Both the position numbers and the translations under genes were made by a program. Below the pieces are notes generated by a model. That model did no database searches. It worked only from the letters and a program-made list of their open reading frames with translations, and was not told where the DNA came from. Positions 35,990 to 46,299 of a stretch of DNA of 64,000 nucleotides are shown piece by piece. Source of the DNA: Phycisphaeraceae bacterium (GTDB lineage Bacteria > Planctomycetota > Phycisphaerae > Phycisphaerales > UBA1924); NCBI GenBank assembly GCA_019636795.1, contig JAHBWW010000002.1:62001-126000 (forward strand), given 5' to 3'. Position 1 is the stretch's first letter; each line of letters begins with the position of its first letter.

Positions 35990-38341
35990 GTGATGCGCAT
36001 CTCGAACCCGAACAAGCTGATGGCAGGCGCTGGGGGAAGTGGCACGCTTCCGGTGCCAAAGCGTGCACGCCTGCTGCAAGGTGCTTGCGTGATGCTCGTT
36101 GCGGGCGGAGCGCTGGCAATCGTCCTTGCCGTCAGAACAGCACTCGATGTCACCAATGACCACCTGCGCAGCGAAGGGATCGCTGCACGAACGCTTAGCG
36201 AGTTCGGCATCGACCTGTCTCAGCGCATTCTTGACACGGTGGAGCCTGCGATGGCGCGGACCGCGAAGATCGCTGGAGACTCGCGAGTTCATCATGCCCT
36301 AGGAACCGCCGATCGCGCGACAGCAGCAGCGTTGTGCAACGAATTGATCCTTCATGAACCCGGCTTTGATGCGATCGCGCTCTTCGATTCTGCGGGCCAC
36401 ATCCTGGCGATCAACTCGATCCATGCGAATGGCGAGCCTATCGCTGCGGAGCGCGTTGCCCGCATCACTGGACAAGACCTGTCACAACGGCCGATCATCG
36501 CAGGTTGCGTGGGAAATGACTCGTCGACAGATGTCCTGGAGTTCCAGACATCGTGCGACATCACGCCAGCACTCTTTGACTCCAAAGGTTTGTCGATCGC
36601 GCACTCCGTTCCCGCGGTCGATGCGGCGGGTCAGAAACTGGGGGTGGTGAGTACGCGCCTCGTGTTTCAACGGCTGCATTCACTGATTGATGACTCAAGC
36701 CTTCGGCACATCGGCGGTGCGGCGTGGTACGTCTCGGACAGTGGACTGATTTTTGACGAAAGAATTCTTGAAGGAATCGACGACCAGCCTGTGTCGAATG
36801 AAGAACTTGCATCTATTGTGGCTCCACTCGCACATGCAAATGGCGTGCATTCAATCATGCAGCGATCCGGGACTTTCATAGGTCTCTTCAGGGTCGAACG
36901 CCTTCGCACGATTGACGGCGGAGGCATCACGATCATGGCCTCGGTACCTCGCACATGGGTCGATGCCGCGGCGAGGGCCGAACGCCTGTGGACAGCGGCC
37001 ATACCAGCATCAATCGGAGCACTACTCCTCTTGAGTGGGTGGACAAGCCTGCTTTTGGCGTCCTCGATCTGCCTTCGCGCAGAGGCCGAAGCCGCCCGCT
37101 CGCGCGCCGAAATTGCAAGCCGCGCCAAAAGCGAGTTCCTGACCAACATGAGCCACGAAATTCGGACACCAATGACGGCCATTCTGGGCTTTGCCGACCT
37201 GATTGCCGATCTCGACATGAATGCCGACAGGCGTGGTGAGTTTCTCGAGTTCGTCACAACCATCAAGCGTAACGGCAATTACCTGCTCAGTGTGATCAAC
37301 GATATTCTTGATCTGTCGAAGATCGAGGCTGGCAAGCTGACGATCGAGCAACTTCCGGTTGATCCGCGATCGCTGATGCTCGAAGTTGAATCACTTCTGA
37401 GCGTCAAGGCGAAGGAAAGGGGAATCACGCTCGAACTTGAACAGTGCACGCCGCTCCCTCAGACCATTCGGTCGGATCCTGTGCGTCTGAGGCAGATTCT
37501 GCTGAATCTTGTGGGCAATGCGATCAAGTTTTCCGAACACGGAAGCGTGATCATGCGAGTGGGAATTGATGAGGCCCAGGCCGAGCGCCCGAAGTTGATC
37601 GTGAGTGTGCACGATTCTGGCATCGGCATCACACCCGAGTGCTTGTCCCGGCTGTTCGGCGCGTTCGAGCAGGCAGACGCTTCGACGACGCGCGAGTTCG
37701 GCGGCACAGGGCTGGGGCTGCGCATCAGCCGAACGCTGGCGCAGTTGCTCGGTGGCGATGTCACGGTCATGAGCACTCCTGGCAAGGGAAGTGTTTTTAC
37801 AGCGAGTGTCGAAACCGGGCCGATTGGGGGTGTGCCATTGCTCGAACCGCACGCTTTGCGATTGGCGAAACATGAAACCGACTGTGAAATCACAAGGAAT
37901 ATACATGCGCGTGCGTTGCAAGGCGTGCGCGTGTTCCTGGCCGAAGATGGGCCGGACAATCGAAGACTGATTGAGTTTCACCTAACCAAAGCCGGTGCGG
38001 AAATCCGATCATTCGAGAACGGACGATTGGCACTCGAAGCTTTGACAGTCGACGGCACGATTGACGGCGAGTTGATTGATCCCCCGCCCTGCGATCTGTT
38101 GCTGACGGACATGCAGATGCCGGAGATGGATGGGTACTCGCTGGCACGAGTACTCCGCGCGAGAGGGTGGTCTCTGGCGATCGTGGCACTGACGGCCCAT
38201 GCGATGAGCGGCGACGCAGCCCGGTGCCTCGAAGCCGGGTGTGACGCATACGCCAGCAAACCCATTGACAAGGCCAAACTGATGGAAATCTGTGTCGAAG
38301 CGGCCCAGCGCAGTCGTCGATTGAGCACATGGGCAGCGTAA
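35990..38341 (+). CDS. Hybrid sensor histidine kinase/response regulator
   Basis: 783 residues from GTG 35990 (ATG 35993 also possible). A first transmembrane helix ([21 protein letters not shown]) and a second near residue 345 ([21 protein letters not shown]) bracket a ~290-residue extracytoplasmic sensor domain of likely double-CACHE type. Then come HisKA with phospho-acceptor His389 in [10 protein letters not shown], HATPase ([32 protein letters not shown]) and a receiver domain with phospho-acceptor Asp707 in [15 protein letters not shown] and the Lys in [11 protein letters not shown]. No output domain, so a phosphorelay partner must exist elsewhere. Confidence 0.94.
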   Translation: MMRISNPNKLMAGAGGSGTLPVPKRARLLQGACVMLVAGGALAIVLAVRTALDVTNDHLRSEGIAARTLSEFGIDLSQRILDTVEPAMARTAKIAGDSRVHHALGTADRATAAALCNELILHEPGFDAIALFDSAGHILAINSIHANGEPIAAERVARITGQDLSQRPIIAGCVGNDSSTDVLEFQTSCDITPALFDSKGLSIAHSVPAVDAAGQKLGVVSTRLVFQRLHSLIDDSSLRHIGGAAWYVSDSGLIFDERILEGIDDQPVSNEELASIVAPLAHANGVHSIMQRSGTFIGLFRVERLRTIDGGGITIMASVPRTWVDAAARAERLWTAAIPASIGALLLLSGWTSLLLASSICLRAEAEAARSRAEIASRAKSEFLTNMSHEIRTPMTAILGFADLIADLDMNADRRGEFLEFVTTIKRNGNYLLSVINDILDLSKIEAGKLTIEQLPVDPRSLMLEVESLLSVKAKERGITLELEQCTPLPQTIRSDPVRLRQILLNLVGNAIKFSEHGSVIMRVGIDEAQAERPKLIVSVHDSGIGITPECLSRLFGAFEQADASTTREFGGTGLGLRISRTLAQLLGGDVTVMSTPGKGSVFTASVETGPIGGVPLLEPHALRLAKHETDCEITRNIHARALQGVRVFLAEDGPDNRRLIEFHLTKAGAEIRSFENGRLALEALTVDGTIDGELIDPPPCDLLLTDMQMPEMDGYSLARVLRARGWSLAIVALTAHAMSGDAARCLEAGCDAYASKPIDKAKLMEICVEAAQRSRRLSTWAA

Positions 38342-38420
38342 GCAGTGAACGACGAGCCGGCCCAAGACCCGTCGGTGGTGTGCTGGCTCACCCATGAACT
38401 CTGCGTACCATGCGTGAAGC

Positions 38421-39323
38421 ATGAGTATCAATATTCGCCTAGCACATTCACCGGACTCCGACGATGTCGTGATGTGGTGGCCGCTCGTCGGGCTGGGTGG
38501 CAGCGGACCGGCCATCGACACGAGTGGGTTCGTCTTCACGCTTGAAGCACGGGATGTCGAGGAACTCAACAAAATGGTCGCAGGTAAGGAGCGCAACGGG
38601 TACGAAGTAACGGCGATCAGTTGCGCAACGTATCCGGTAGTGGCCGATCGGTACGTCATCACACGCAGCGGCGGATCATTCGGCGAAGGCTACGGGCCTC
38701 GTGTAGTGGTGCGGGCAGAGCATGCCGATGGCGGGGTCAACGCGCTGCGCAGCAAGCGCATCGCTGTGCCCGGAGTGAACACGACGGCGTACCTGGTCCT
38801 GCGATTGATGCTCGGAGCCGACTCCTTCGAGGCTGTGGAAATGTTGTTTTCCGACATTCCCGGCGCGGTCATGCGAGGCGAGGTTGATGCGGGTCTCCTG
38901 ATTCATGAGGCACAGTTGACACACGAATCGCTCGGTCTCACCGAAGTCGCAAACCTCGGCGTGTGGTGGGCGACTCAGACGGAGTTGCCACTGCCACTCG
39001 GGCTCAATGTTGTGCGGCGTGATCTTGATGCACGATTCGGCCCGGGCACCGTCAAGGTGCTCGATGGCGTACTGACCGCTTCAGTGGAGCACGCCGTTTC
39101 GCACCCGATCCAAAGTCGCGAGCACTTGCGCGCCAATCGTGGCGACCGGGCGGAATGGGATGATGCAACCCTCGTCGATCGATATCTTGCGATGTATGTC
39201 AGCGCACTGACTCAGGATATGGGCGAGCGGGGGCGGCGAGCCATCGCTGAGCTTCTCGGGCGCGGAGCTCAAGCCGACCTGTGCCGTGCGGTCGGCCAGA
39301 TCGATCTGGCCAGTGACCACTAG
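38421..39323 (+). CDS. mqnD: 1,4-dihydroxy-6-naphthoate synthase (MqnD family)
   Basis: 300 residues with the substrate-binding-protein-like fold of MqnA/MqnD. Key segments: LAHSPDSDDVVMWWPL at the N-terminus, EVTAISCATYPVV, SKRIAVPGVNTTAYLVLRLML and GEVDAGLLIHEAQLTHE, with the His of LIHE fitting the MqnD active site. The enzyme converts cyclic dehypoxanthine futalosine to 1,4-dihydroxy-6-naphthoate in menaquinone synthesis by the futalosine route. No other mqn gene is adjacent. MqnA is a related alternative, but the VDAGLLIHE signature favours MqnD. Confidence 0.88.
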   Translation: MSINIRLAHSPDSDDVVMWWPLVGLGGSGPAIDTSGFVFTLEARDVEELNKMVAGKERNGYEVTAISCATYPVVADRYVITRSGGSFGEGYGPRVVVRAEHADGGVNALRSKRIAVPGVNTTAYLVLRLMLGADSFEAVEMLFSDIPGAVMRGEVDAGLLIHEAQLTHESLGLTEVANLGVWWATQTELPLPLGLNVVRRDLDARFGPGTVKVLDGVLTASVEHAVSHPIQSREHLRANRGDRAEWDDATLVDRYLAMYVSALTQDMGERGRRAIAELLGRGAQADLCRAVGQIDLASDH

Positions 39324-39331
39324 AGCCCGAT

Positions 39332-39655
39332 TCAGGCGCGGCGCATGCGGTCATCGAAGCCTTCGATGCGGCGGCGAAAGGCGGCAACATCGAAGGATTG
39401 AGGCAGCGTCTCGAGCGATTCGAGGGCGATGCGGATCCCGCGTTCGGCCACGGCTGCCGGCGGCTCGATCCCGCCGCACCAGAACTCATAGTCGGCGCAG
39501 CTCAGACGCACCGTGGCGGGAAAACACGTGCCATCAGGATGCGTGATTTCCGCGATATAGGACCAGCCCTGCGCGGTAGTGGCTTCGCACGAGAGGTCAA
39601 CGCGGGTGGAATTGCTATGCGACGGGTGTGACACGCAGAGAGTGTACGAGTGCAT
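39332..39655 (-). CDS. Small conserved-looking protein of unknown function
   Basis: 107 residues from MHSYTLCVSHPSHSN. The sequence looks like a compact beta-rich domain (RVDLSCEATTAQGWSYIAEI, CFPATVRLSCADYEFWCGG) followed by a helix (PPAAVAERGIRIALESLETL). No family recognised. It is convergent with mqnD (8-base gap) and head-to-head with the ABC permease, only ten bases apart at the starts, so the two share a promoter region within their own coding ends. Confidence 0.6.
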   Translation of the reverse strand: MHSYTLCVSHPSHSNSTRVDLSCEATTAQGWSYIAEITHPDGTCFPATVRLSCADYEFWCGGIEPPAAVAERGIRIALESLETLPQSFDVAAFRRRIEGFDDRMRRA

Positions 39656-39660
39656 ACGAT
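39655..39660 (+). promoter_or_regulatory. Candidate -10 box (TACGAT) before the ABC permease
   Basis: TACGAT ends five bases before the GTG start at 39666, with no Shine-Dalgarno sequence. It overlaps the start codon of the divergent small gene. Confidence 0.35.
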
Positions 39661-39665
39661 CGGGC

Positions 39666-40994
39666 GTGACATTTCTCATTGAGACAATCAAGTTGGGGCT
39701 GGCGAATCTGCGTTTGCAGTTGTTGCGTTCGACACTCACAGCACTCGGGATCATCTTCGGCGTCGCGGCCGTCATCACCATGGTCGCCATCGGTGAAGGT
39801 TCAACGCAGGAAGCCCTTCGACAGATCGAGCGACTCGGGGCTCGCAACATCATCGTGCGAAGCCAGAAGCCACCCGAGAGCCAATCTGCCCAAGGCCAGC
39901 AGCGCGGATTTTTGAGCACCTACGGCATCACATTTGGCGACTTTGACATCATTGAAGACAACTTTCGTGATGTAGCGAACATCGTGCCTCTCAAAGAGAT
40001 CGGGAGTGAAGTCCTGCGCGGGCAGAGGCGCAAAGTCAGTCAGGCGTACGGAACAACCCCCAATCTGGCTCAGGTTGCAGGGCTCGTCGTCGCACGCGGG
40101 CGGTATCTGGCACAACACGACCTCGACCAGAGTGCCCTTGTATGCGTGATCGGTCATGAAATCGCCAAAGAGTTTTTCTCCCTCGAAGATCCGCTCGGCG
40201 AAACCATCCGCATCGATGACAAATCGTTCAAGGTCGTCGGCGTGCTCGCACCTGTGGGACTCAGCGGCGGTGCCGGCGCTGCACTGGTCGGTCGCGATCT
40301 GAACCTGGACCTGCATATCCCAATCACTACGGCACGGGCGGTCTTCGGCGACATCGTCGTTCGGCGGACGCAAGGCTCGTTCCAAGGGAACGAAGTGCAA
40401 ATCTCCGAGGTGTTTCTCGAATCGCCCGACCGCGAACGTGTCATGTCAGACGCCGATCGTCTGCGTCGCATCATGGAACTGCGACATCCTGGACTGACAG
40501 ATATCGGGATGATCGTCCCGTACGAGTTGCTCGAAAGTGCCCGGAAGCGCGCCTTGACCGGTCAGATCGTGTCCGGTGCCGTAGCGGCAATCGCACTTCT
40601 TGTTGGCGGAATCGGGATCATGAACATCATGCTCGCCAACGTAACCGAGCGCACCCGCGAAATTGGCATCCGCCGAGCACTGGGCGCGACACGCAAACAC
40701 ATCATCGCGCAGTTCATGGTCGAGACGAGCGTTCTCAGTTGCATCGGCGGACTTGTGGGTGTGGGGTTTGGGATCGGGCTAGCTGTCGCGCTCGATCGGC
40801 TTGTACCGCTGTTGCCCGAGGCCCCGTTCATTGGTTCGGCGATCACACCCGACGCTGCTCTCCCGACGGTCATCACGGGTTGGTCGATTATCGTCGCTTT
40901 CGTGGTCGCAGCCCTCACGGGGCTCGTGTTCGGCATCTATCCGGCGCGCAAGGCAGCGTTGCAGGACCCGATTGTCGCCTTGAGGCACGATTGA
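39666..40994 (+). CDS. MacB-type ABC transporter permease
   Basis: 442 residues from GTG. The N-terminal helix with LRLQLLRSTLTALGIIFGVAAVITMVAIG is the MacB/FtsX start; then comes a large periplasmic domain (MacB_PCD type) and a C-terminal FtsX domain with three helices (VAAIALLVGGIGIMNIMLAN, CIGGLVGVGFGIGLAVALD, IIVAFVVAALTGLVFGIYPA) and the TERTREIGIRRALGATRKH coupling loop. Such permeases pair with an ATPase and often a membrane-fusion protein in export or lipoprotein release; neither partner is adjacent here. Probably an orphan permease whose ATPase is encoded elsewhere. Confidence 0.92.
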   Translation: MTFLIETIKLGLANLRLQLLRSTLTALGIIFGVAAVITMVAIGEGSTQEALRQIERLGARNIIVRSQKPPESQSAQGQQRGFLSTYGITFGDFDIIEDNFRDVANIVPLKEIGSEVLRGQRRKVSQAYGTTPNLAQVAGLVVARGRYLAQHDLDQSALVCVIGHEIAKEFFSLEDPLGETIRIDDKSFKVVGVLAPVGLSGGAGAALVGRDLNLDLHIPITTARAVFGDIVVRRTQGSFQGNEVQISEVFLESPDRERVMSDADRLRRIMELRHPGLTDIGMIVPYELLESARKRALTGQIVSGAVAAIALLVGGIGIMNIMLANVTERTREIGIRRALGATRKHIIAQFMVETSVLSCIGGLVGVGFGIGLAVALDRLVPLLPEAPFIGSAITPDAALPTVITGWSIIVAFVVAALTGLVFGIYPARKAALQDPIVALRHD

Positions 40995-41064
40995 TACAGC
41001 AGACGATTGAACGAACCAGACCAATTTCCAAGAAAGTTAGAGAACCTGACACACGAGGATGCAC

Positions 41065-41778
41065 ATGAGCCGATATTCGATCGACGACTTCCTGGCCGAC
41101 ACCGTACAGCGCGATCTGGACCAGGGACTGTTCGAGCTCGAACGCGAGCGCATCCTCGAGGTGAACCTCGCAGACATGGTGTGGATGAAGCACGGCGCGA
41201 TGATCGCGTACCGAGGCGACATCCGCTTTGAACGCGAAGGCATCTTTCAGCGGGGGCTGGCCAAGACCCTCAAAAAGACCTTCACCGGTGAAGGTGCCAG
41301 ACTCACCAAGGCCACAGGCCGAGGCAAGTTGTACCTTGCCGATCAAGGCAAGAAGGTGACAATCCTGAATCTCGAACGCGACGCGATCTTCATCAATGGC
41401 AATGACATCCTGGCCTTTGAGGCAAGCCTTGACTGGGACATCAAACTCCTTCGAAAGGTGATGGCAATTGCCGCAGGCGGGCTCTTCAACGTGCGGCTCG
41501 AAGGAACCGGCATGGTCGCACTGACCACGCACTTCGAGCCTTTGACCCTCCTCGTCGAGCCCGGCTCGCCCGTGTTCACGGACCCTCAGGCCACAGTGGC
41601 CTGGAGCGGGAACCTCTCGCCAGAGTTCAAAACCGACATTCAACTCAAAACCTTTTTCGGACGTGGTTCGGGCGAGAGCGTCCAGATGCGGTTCGAAGGC
41701 TCAGGGTTCGTCGTCGTTCAGCCGTTCGAGGAGTCACTCTTGCAGAGTCAGGCCGGCGCGACGAACGCTTCGGGCTAA
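41065..41778 (+). CDS. AIM24 family protein
   Basis: 237 residues. Beta-rich AIM24-type sequence: GAMIAYRGDIRFEREGIFQR, GEGARLTKATGRGKLYLADQG, AFEASLDWDIKLLR, and the end FKTFFGRGSGESVQMRFEG-like segment followed by GFVVVQP. The yeast namesake is mitochondrial; the bacterial role is unknown. ACGAGG at 41053-41058 favours the ATG at 41065 over that at 41059. It lies between the ABC permease and a glycosyltransferase on the same strand. Confidence 0.85.
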   Translation: MSRYSIDDFLADTVQRDLDQGLFELERERILEVNLADMVWMKHGAMIAYRGDIRFEREGIFQRGLAKTLKKTFTGEGARLTKATGRGKLYLADQGKKVTILNLERDAIFINGNDILAFEASLDWDIKLLRKVMAIAAGGLFNVRLEGTGMVALTTHFEPLTLLVEPGSPVFTDPQATVAWSGNLSPEFKTDIQLKTFFGRGSGESVQMRFEGSGFVVVQPFEESLLQSQAGATNASG

Positions 41779-41853
41779 AACACGCGCCAACTCGCTGCGC
41801 ATGGGCATTGAAACACAAGTGGACAGCCTGAGTGTGCCGATTGGCGTTGAGCC

Positions 41854-43215
41854 ATGCACGCCGCCCCCTCCGACACCCCTAGGCCTCTGTTTCTCCTGCC
41901 TCCAGGGCAGATGGCGCGGCATAGCCTGCTGGGAATGCTCCGGGCGTCGCAGCGCCTTGGTCTGAACCCGGGTTGGATCGAAGTCCAGACACTCCGCGAT
42001 CGCGCCAGACGTGCCGACGGTTCACGCAGCGCGATCAGCCTGCTCATCGCCGAGCAGCGCTATCGCGTTGAAGCTGGCGGGTTTACGCACGCCGTGTCGT
42101 TCGGCCCCTCGGGCGTCATCGACTTCACCTTGCCCACCGGCTCGACGCCTGAGTCGCTCTGGACACACCTCGGACTCAATGTGGCCATGTGGTGGGCGGA
42201 CCACCCGAGCTGGCTCTCGGCTGAGTCGGCCCTCTTCGAACCGGCACGAACAATGTGTGCTGGTTCAGTCTATGGACATATCGTCAAGTCGAAACCCACA
42301 GCCGACGAAGCTCGCGAGATACTCGGGTGGTCACGGGTCGATTCCATGCCCGTCGCCGAGGATTACGAGGTTGTCAGACCGATGAAATCGGGAGAACCTC
42401 GCCACGATGTGGTTGTGGTTGCACACGATGTTCAGCCGGTTGCGATGCCTTTGAAGCGCTTCCTGGCTGCAGACGACCCGGACCCGGCAACCATGGAACG
42501 GGCCATGATCCCGCAAGCCATGTCACAATTCTCGAAATTCATTCGCGAAGACAAGCCGGCCATCAGAGTCGCACTCGAACGTTTCGCGTCCGAGTTGCTC
42601 GAAGCCCGAGCCTGCGAGCCTCTGCGCACGGTGCATCAACTCGCGACCCAACTCGGGGCCGACCACGGGGCGGCACTGATCTACCTGACACGCAAAGGCC
42701 GACGCTGGTACAAAACTCAGCAGATCCTGCGACAAGCAACCACATGGCGCCGTTCGTTCTGGCTGGCGTGGCTCGCTCAGCGCGTCGAACTCGGTGTGTA
42801 CGGATGTGACGCGAAGGCGATCGGCGTACCCCAGGCTATGGAAGCCCTGTCATCAGTGGCGCACCAAGACTTGTCACGCGTCTATGGGCTTGGCAAGTGC
42901 GCGATTTCGATCAATCCAGCATGTGACGAAGCCAGCGTGACCCACGAGGTTTTTCAGATCGCAGGCTCTGGAGTGCCGTGCATCCATCATGCAACCGCCG
43001 GTCTCGGTGAACTCTTCGACATCGGACGCGAAGTCATGACCTTCTCACGTGGCCCCGAGTTGCTTCATGCAGTCGATCACCTGTGCGCCCACGAAAGTCT
43101 CCGCGAAGAGTTCGGGCAACGGGCACTCTCGCGAACCCGAGCCCAGCACGCATGGGAACACCGCGTACCCCGGCTCCTGGGCACCGCCAACCAAGCAACA
43201 CTCAAAGCCGCCTAG
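41854..43215 (+). CDS. Glycosyltransferase, CgeB/GT-B-like
   Basis: 453 residues. The C-terminal half resembles CgeB-type glycosyltransferases: GLGKCAISINPACDEASVTHEVFQIAGSGVPCIHH and ELFDIGREVMTFSRGPELLHAV, the GT-B nucleotide-sugar side, followed by RTRAQHAWEHRVPRLL. The N-terminal half is less conserved (LLPPGQMARHSLLGMLRASQRLG). Likely transfers a sugar to a surface component; donor and acceptor are unknown. It converges on gcvP with 45 bases between. Confidence 0.65.
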   Translation: MHAAPSDTPRPLFLLPPGQMARHSLLGMLRASQRLGLNPGWIEVQTLRDRARRADGSRSAISLLIAEQRYRVEAGGFTHAVSFGPSGVIDFTLPTGSTPESLWTHLGLNVAMWWADHPSWLSAESALFEPARTMCAGSVYGHIVKSKPTADEAREILGWSRVDSMPVAEDYEVVRPMKSGEPRHDVVVVAHDVQPVAMPLKRFLAADDPDPATMERAMIPQAMSQFSKFIREDKPAIRVALERFASELLEARACEPLRTVHQLATQLGADHGAALIYLTRKGRRWYKTQQILRQATTWRRSFWLAWLAQRVELGVYGCDAKAIGVPQAMEALSSVAHQDLSRVYGLGKCAISINPACDEASVTHEVFQIAGSGVPCIHHATAGLGELFDIGREVMTFSRGPELLHAVDHLCAHESLREEFGQRALSRTRAQHAWEHRVPRLLGTANQATLKAA

Positions 43216-43260
43216 ACAGAGCATCGCACCGCGAACGATCGGCCCAGACTCGACGCCTGC

Positions 43261-46164
43261 TCAGCTTTCTGTCACAGGCACACACGAGCAAAACAGGTTT
43301 CGATCGCCATACGGATTGTCAACGCGACCCACGCTCGACCAGAACTTGTGCTCACGCAGGTGAGGCATCGGATACACAGCCTGCTCGCGTGTGTACGGAT
43401 GCTTCCAGTCGCCTGTCGCAATACTGGCAATTGTGTGCGGGCTGTTGCGCAGCGGGTTGTCATCGCGGCTCATCGTCCCCGATTCAATCTCGGCAATCTC
43501 GGCACGAATCGACAACATCGCATCACAAAAACGATCGAGCTCGGCCTTAGGCTCCGACTCAGTCGGCTCGACCATCAGCGTGCCCGGCACCGGCCACGAC
43601 ATTGTCGGCGCATGGAAGCCGTAGTCGATCAGTCGCTTGGCAATGTCATCAATCTTGATGCCCGCCGACTTCTCAAACGGCCTGCAATCAAGAATGAACT
43701 CGTGCGCCACGCGCCCTCGCGACCCACGGAACAACACCGAGTACCCACTCTTGAGCCGATCGGCCATGTAATTTGCATTAAGGATCGCGACGGCACTCGC
43801 CTTGGTCAGCCCCGCACTCCCCATCATCGCAATATACGCCCAACTGATGGGCAGAATCGCACTGCTGCCGTATGGAGCCGCGCTGATCGGTCCGATCGCA
43901 TGCTTCCCCGCCGACGCTGGCGCCATCACCGGATGCGTCGGAAGAAACGGGGCAAGATGAGCCTTGACCCCAATCGGACCCATCCCCGGCCCGCCACCTC
44001 CGTGCGGGATGCAGAACGTCTTGTGCAGGTTGAGGTGGCTCACATCCGAGCCATAATCGCCCGGACGACACAGCCCTACCTGCGCATTCATGTTCGCACC
44101 GTCAAGATACACCTGCCCGCCGTGCTGATGAACGATGTCGCACATCTCTCGTATGGTCTCATCGAAGATCCCAGTCGTCGACGGATAGGTCACCATGATC
44201 GCAGCCAGCGTGTCCTTGTGGGCCTCGGCCTTGGCGCGCAGATCATCGAGATCCACAAGCCCATCAACGCACCGCACACTGACCACCCGATACCCCGCGA
44301 CGACAGCCGACGCCGGATTTGTGCCGTGGGCAGACTCCGGAATCAGGCACACCGTGCGGTGCCCCTCGCCGCGCGCAAGGTGAAACGCGCGAATGACCAT
44401 CAACCCGGCATACTCGCCCTGCGAACCGGCGTTGGGCTGAAGCGAAACCGCATCGTACCCCGTGATCTCCGCCAGCCACGCTTCGAGTTCGGCAAACAGT
44501 GTGGCATACCCCGCCCACTGGTCGCGCGGCGCAAATGGGTGCAGGTATGCAAACGCCGGCCAAGTGACCGGAATCATCTCGGTCGTGGCATTAAGCTTCA
44601 TCGTGCACGAGCCGAGCGGGATCATCGAGTGCGCGAGGCTGAGATCACGACTCATAAGCCTGAAGATGTACCGCAGCATCTCCGTCTCAGAGTGGTGCGT
44701 GTTGAACACCGGGTGCGTCATGAACTCGCTCGTGCGCACAAACGACTCGGGGAGAGCGACGTGCGCGCGAGCCGCGAGAGCCACAACATCCGGCTTGCTC
44801 GCGCCAAAGACCTCCAGCAGGTCGCCGATCAGCGCAACATCCGAAGTCTCATCAAGGCTGATGCCGACCGAACCATCACCAAAGTCTCGCAGGTTGATGC
44901 GCACCGCACGGGCTGCCTCCAGCACCCGCTTCGCATCGCCCTTGACACGCACGCGCAACGTATCGAACACCAGATCATCGCCGATCGCGTGCCCAAGGTC
45001 GAGAAGCCCCACGCGCAGCGTCTGCGTCAGATGATGCACGCGGCGGGCGATCGCTCGCAACCCATGCGGGCCGTGGTACACGCCATACATGCTCGCCATC
45101 ACCGCCAGCAGCACCTGCGCGGTGCAGATATTGCTCGTGGCACGATCACGCTTGATGTGCTGCTCGCGCGTCTGAACAGCGAGCCGAAGCGCCACGTTGC
45201 CCGCAGTGTCGCGCGACACACCAACCAGTCGCCCGGGAAGTTTGCGCACAAACTCTTCGCGCGTCGCCATGAACGCCGCGTGCGGACCACCAAAACCCAT
45301 CGGCACACCAAAACGCTGGGCGCTCCCGACCGCAATGTCGGCCCCCCACGCCCCGGGTGGCGCGAGCAGCGTGAGCGCCAGCAGATCCGTCGCTGCCACG
45401 ATCATCGCCCCAGCCGACCGGGCGCGCGTCGCCAGCGCGTGATAGCACTCAACGCGACCGTCCGTCGTCGGATATTGAAGCAGAATTCCTGCAACAGATT
45501 CATCAGGATTCATGGCATCAGGTGCGACAACCTCGACACTGATTCCCTGAGGCTCAGCCCGCGTCCGCACGACCTCAATCGTCTGCGGATGGCAATCGCT
45601 CGCGACTAGAACCCGCGTCCGTCCACCGGGCGCGATCGACACACACATGGTCATCGCCTCGGCCGCGGCTGTGCCCTCGTCGAGAAGACTGCTGTTGGCC
45701 AGCGGCAGGCCCGTCAAATCCGAAACCATCGTCTGAAAGTTCAGCAACGCTTCGAGCCGCCCTTGCGCAATCTCAGCCTGGTACGGTGTGTACTGCGTAT
45801 ACCACCCGGGGTTCTCCAGAACGTTGCGCAAAATCACCGGCGGCGTCACCGTCCCGCTATAGCCCATGCCCATGCACGAACGAAACACCTTGTTTTCCGC
45901 CGCGATACTCGATATGCGATCAAGCAATGCCTTCTCGCCCAGTGCCTCCGGCAAGTCGAGCGGCCGATTCAGCCTGATCGATGCCGGCACAACATCGGCA
46001 ACAAACGCCTCCATCGTGCCATAGCCGAGGCTCGCTAGCATCGCGCCAATCTCCTCGTCATTCGGACCAATATGACGCGGGGCAAACCCGTCGCACGCCT
46101 CGAGCAGCGAACGGGCCGAAGTGTGCGAAGCGGACGGATTCGTAGTCATGACGCCTGAACTCAT
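43261..46164 (-). CDS. gcvP: Glycine dehydrogenase (decarboxylating), P protein
   Basis: 967 residues, the full single-chain P protein of the glycine cleavage system. It binds PLP, decarboxylates glycine and passes aminomethyl to the H protein. Marks: [21 protein letters not shown] and [17 protein letters not shown] near the N-terminus, and the PLP lysine near residue 715 in [21 protein letters not shown]. An ATG five codons downstream (46149) is an alternative start. The other gcv genes are not in the window. Confidence 0.97.
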   Translation of the reverse strand: MSSGVMTTNPSASHTSARSLLEACDGFAPRHIGPNDEEIGAMLASLGYGTMEAFVADVVPASIRLNRPLDLPEALGEKALLDRISSIAAENKVFRSCMGMGYSGTVTPPVILRNVLENPGWYTQYTPYQAEIAQGRLEALLNFQTMVSDLTGLPLANSSLLDEGTAAAEAMTMCVSIAPGGRTRVLVASDCHPQTIEVVRTRAEPQGISVEVVAPDAMNPDESVAGILLQYPTTDGRVECYHALATRARSAGAMIVAATDLLALTLLAPPGAWGADIAVGSAQRFGVPMGFGGPHAAFMATREEFVRKLPGRLVGVSRDTAGNVALRLAVQTREQHIKRDRATSNICTAQVLLAVMASMYGVYHGPHGLRAIARRVHHLTQTLRVGLLDLGHAIGDDLVFDTLRVRVKGDAKRVLEAARAVRINLRDFGDGSVGISLDETSDVALIGDLLEVFGASKPDVVALAARAHVALPESFVRTSEFMTHPVFNTHHSETEMLRYIFRLMSRDLSLAHSMIPLGSCTMKLNATTEMIPVTWPAFAYLHPFAPRDQWAGYATLFAELEAWLAEITGYDAVSLQPNAGSQGEYAGLMVIRAFHLARGEGHRTVCLIPESAHGTNPASAVVAGYRVVSVRCVDGLVDLDDLRAKAEAHKDTLAAIMVTYPSTTGIFDETIREMCDIVHQHGGQVYLDGANMNAQVGLCRPGDYGSDVSHLNLHKTFCIPHGGGGPGMGPIGVKAHLAPFLPTHPVMAPASAGKHAIGPISAAPYGSSAILPISWAYIAMMGSAGLTKASAVAILNANYMADRLKSGYSVLFRGSRGRVAHEFILDCRPFEKSAGIKIDDIAKRLIDYGFHAPTMSWPVPGTLMVEPTESEPKAELDRFCDAMLSIRAEIAEIESGTMSRDDNPLRNSPHTIASIATGDWKHPYTREQAVYPMPHLREHKFWSSVGRVDNPYGDRNLFCSCVPVTES

Positions 46165-46287
46165 CGCGTGATTTCTCGACTATGGGTGATGGGGTTGCGT
46201 TTGGATCGAAGGTAACTGTAGGAAGCAGGCCAGACACAATAATGCCATGGAAAAAAGCAACTTCAGGGTTCAAGCCTCCCAGACCAC

Positions 46288-46293
46288 TAGAAT
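46288..46293 (+). promoter_or_regulatory. Candidate -10 box (TAGAAT) before the M28-like gene
   Basis: TAGAAT ends six bases before the ATG at 46300; the gap (CCTGGC) holds no clear ribosome-binding site. Consistent with a leaderless mRNA. Confidence 0.4.
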
Positions 46294-46299
46294 CCTGGC

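Noticed and set aside
43348-45609. 753-codon plus-strand open frame
   Set aside because: It is antisense to gcvP, Arg/His-rich and without any family pattern; a GC-driven shadow.
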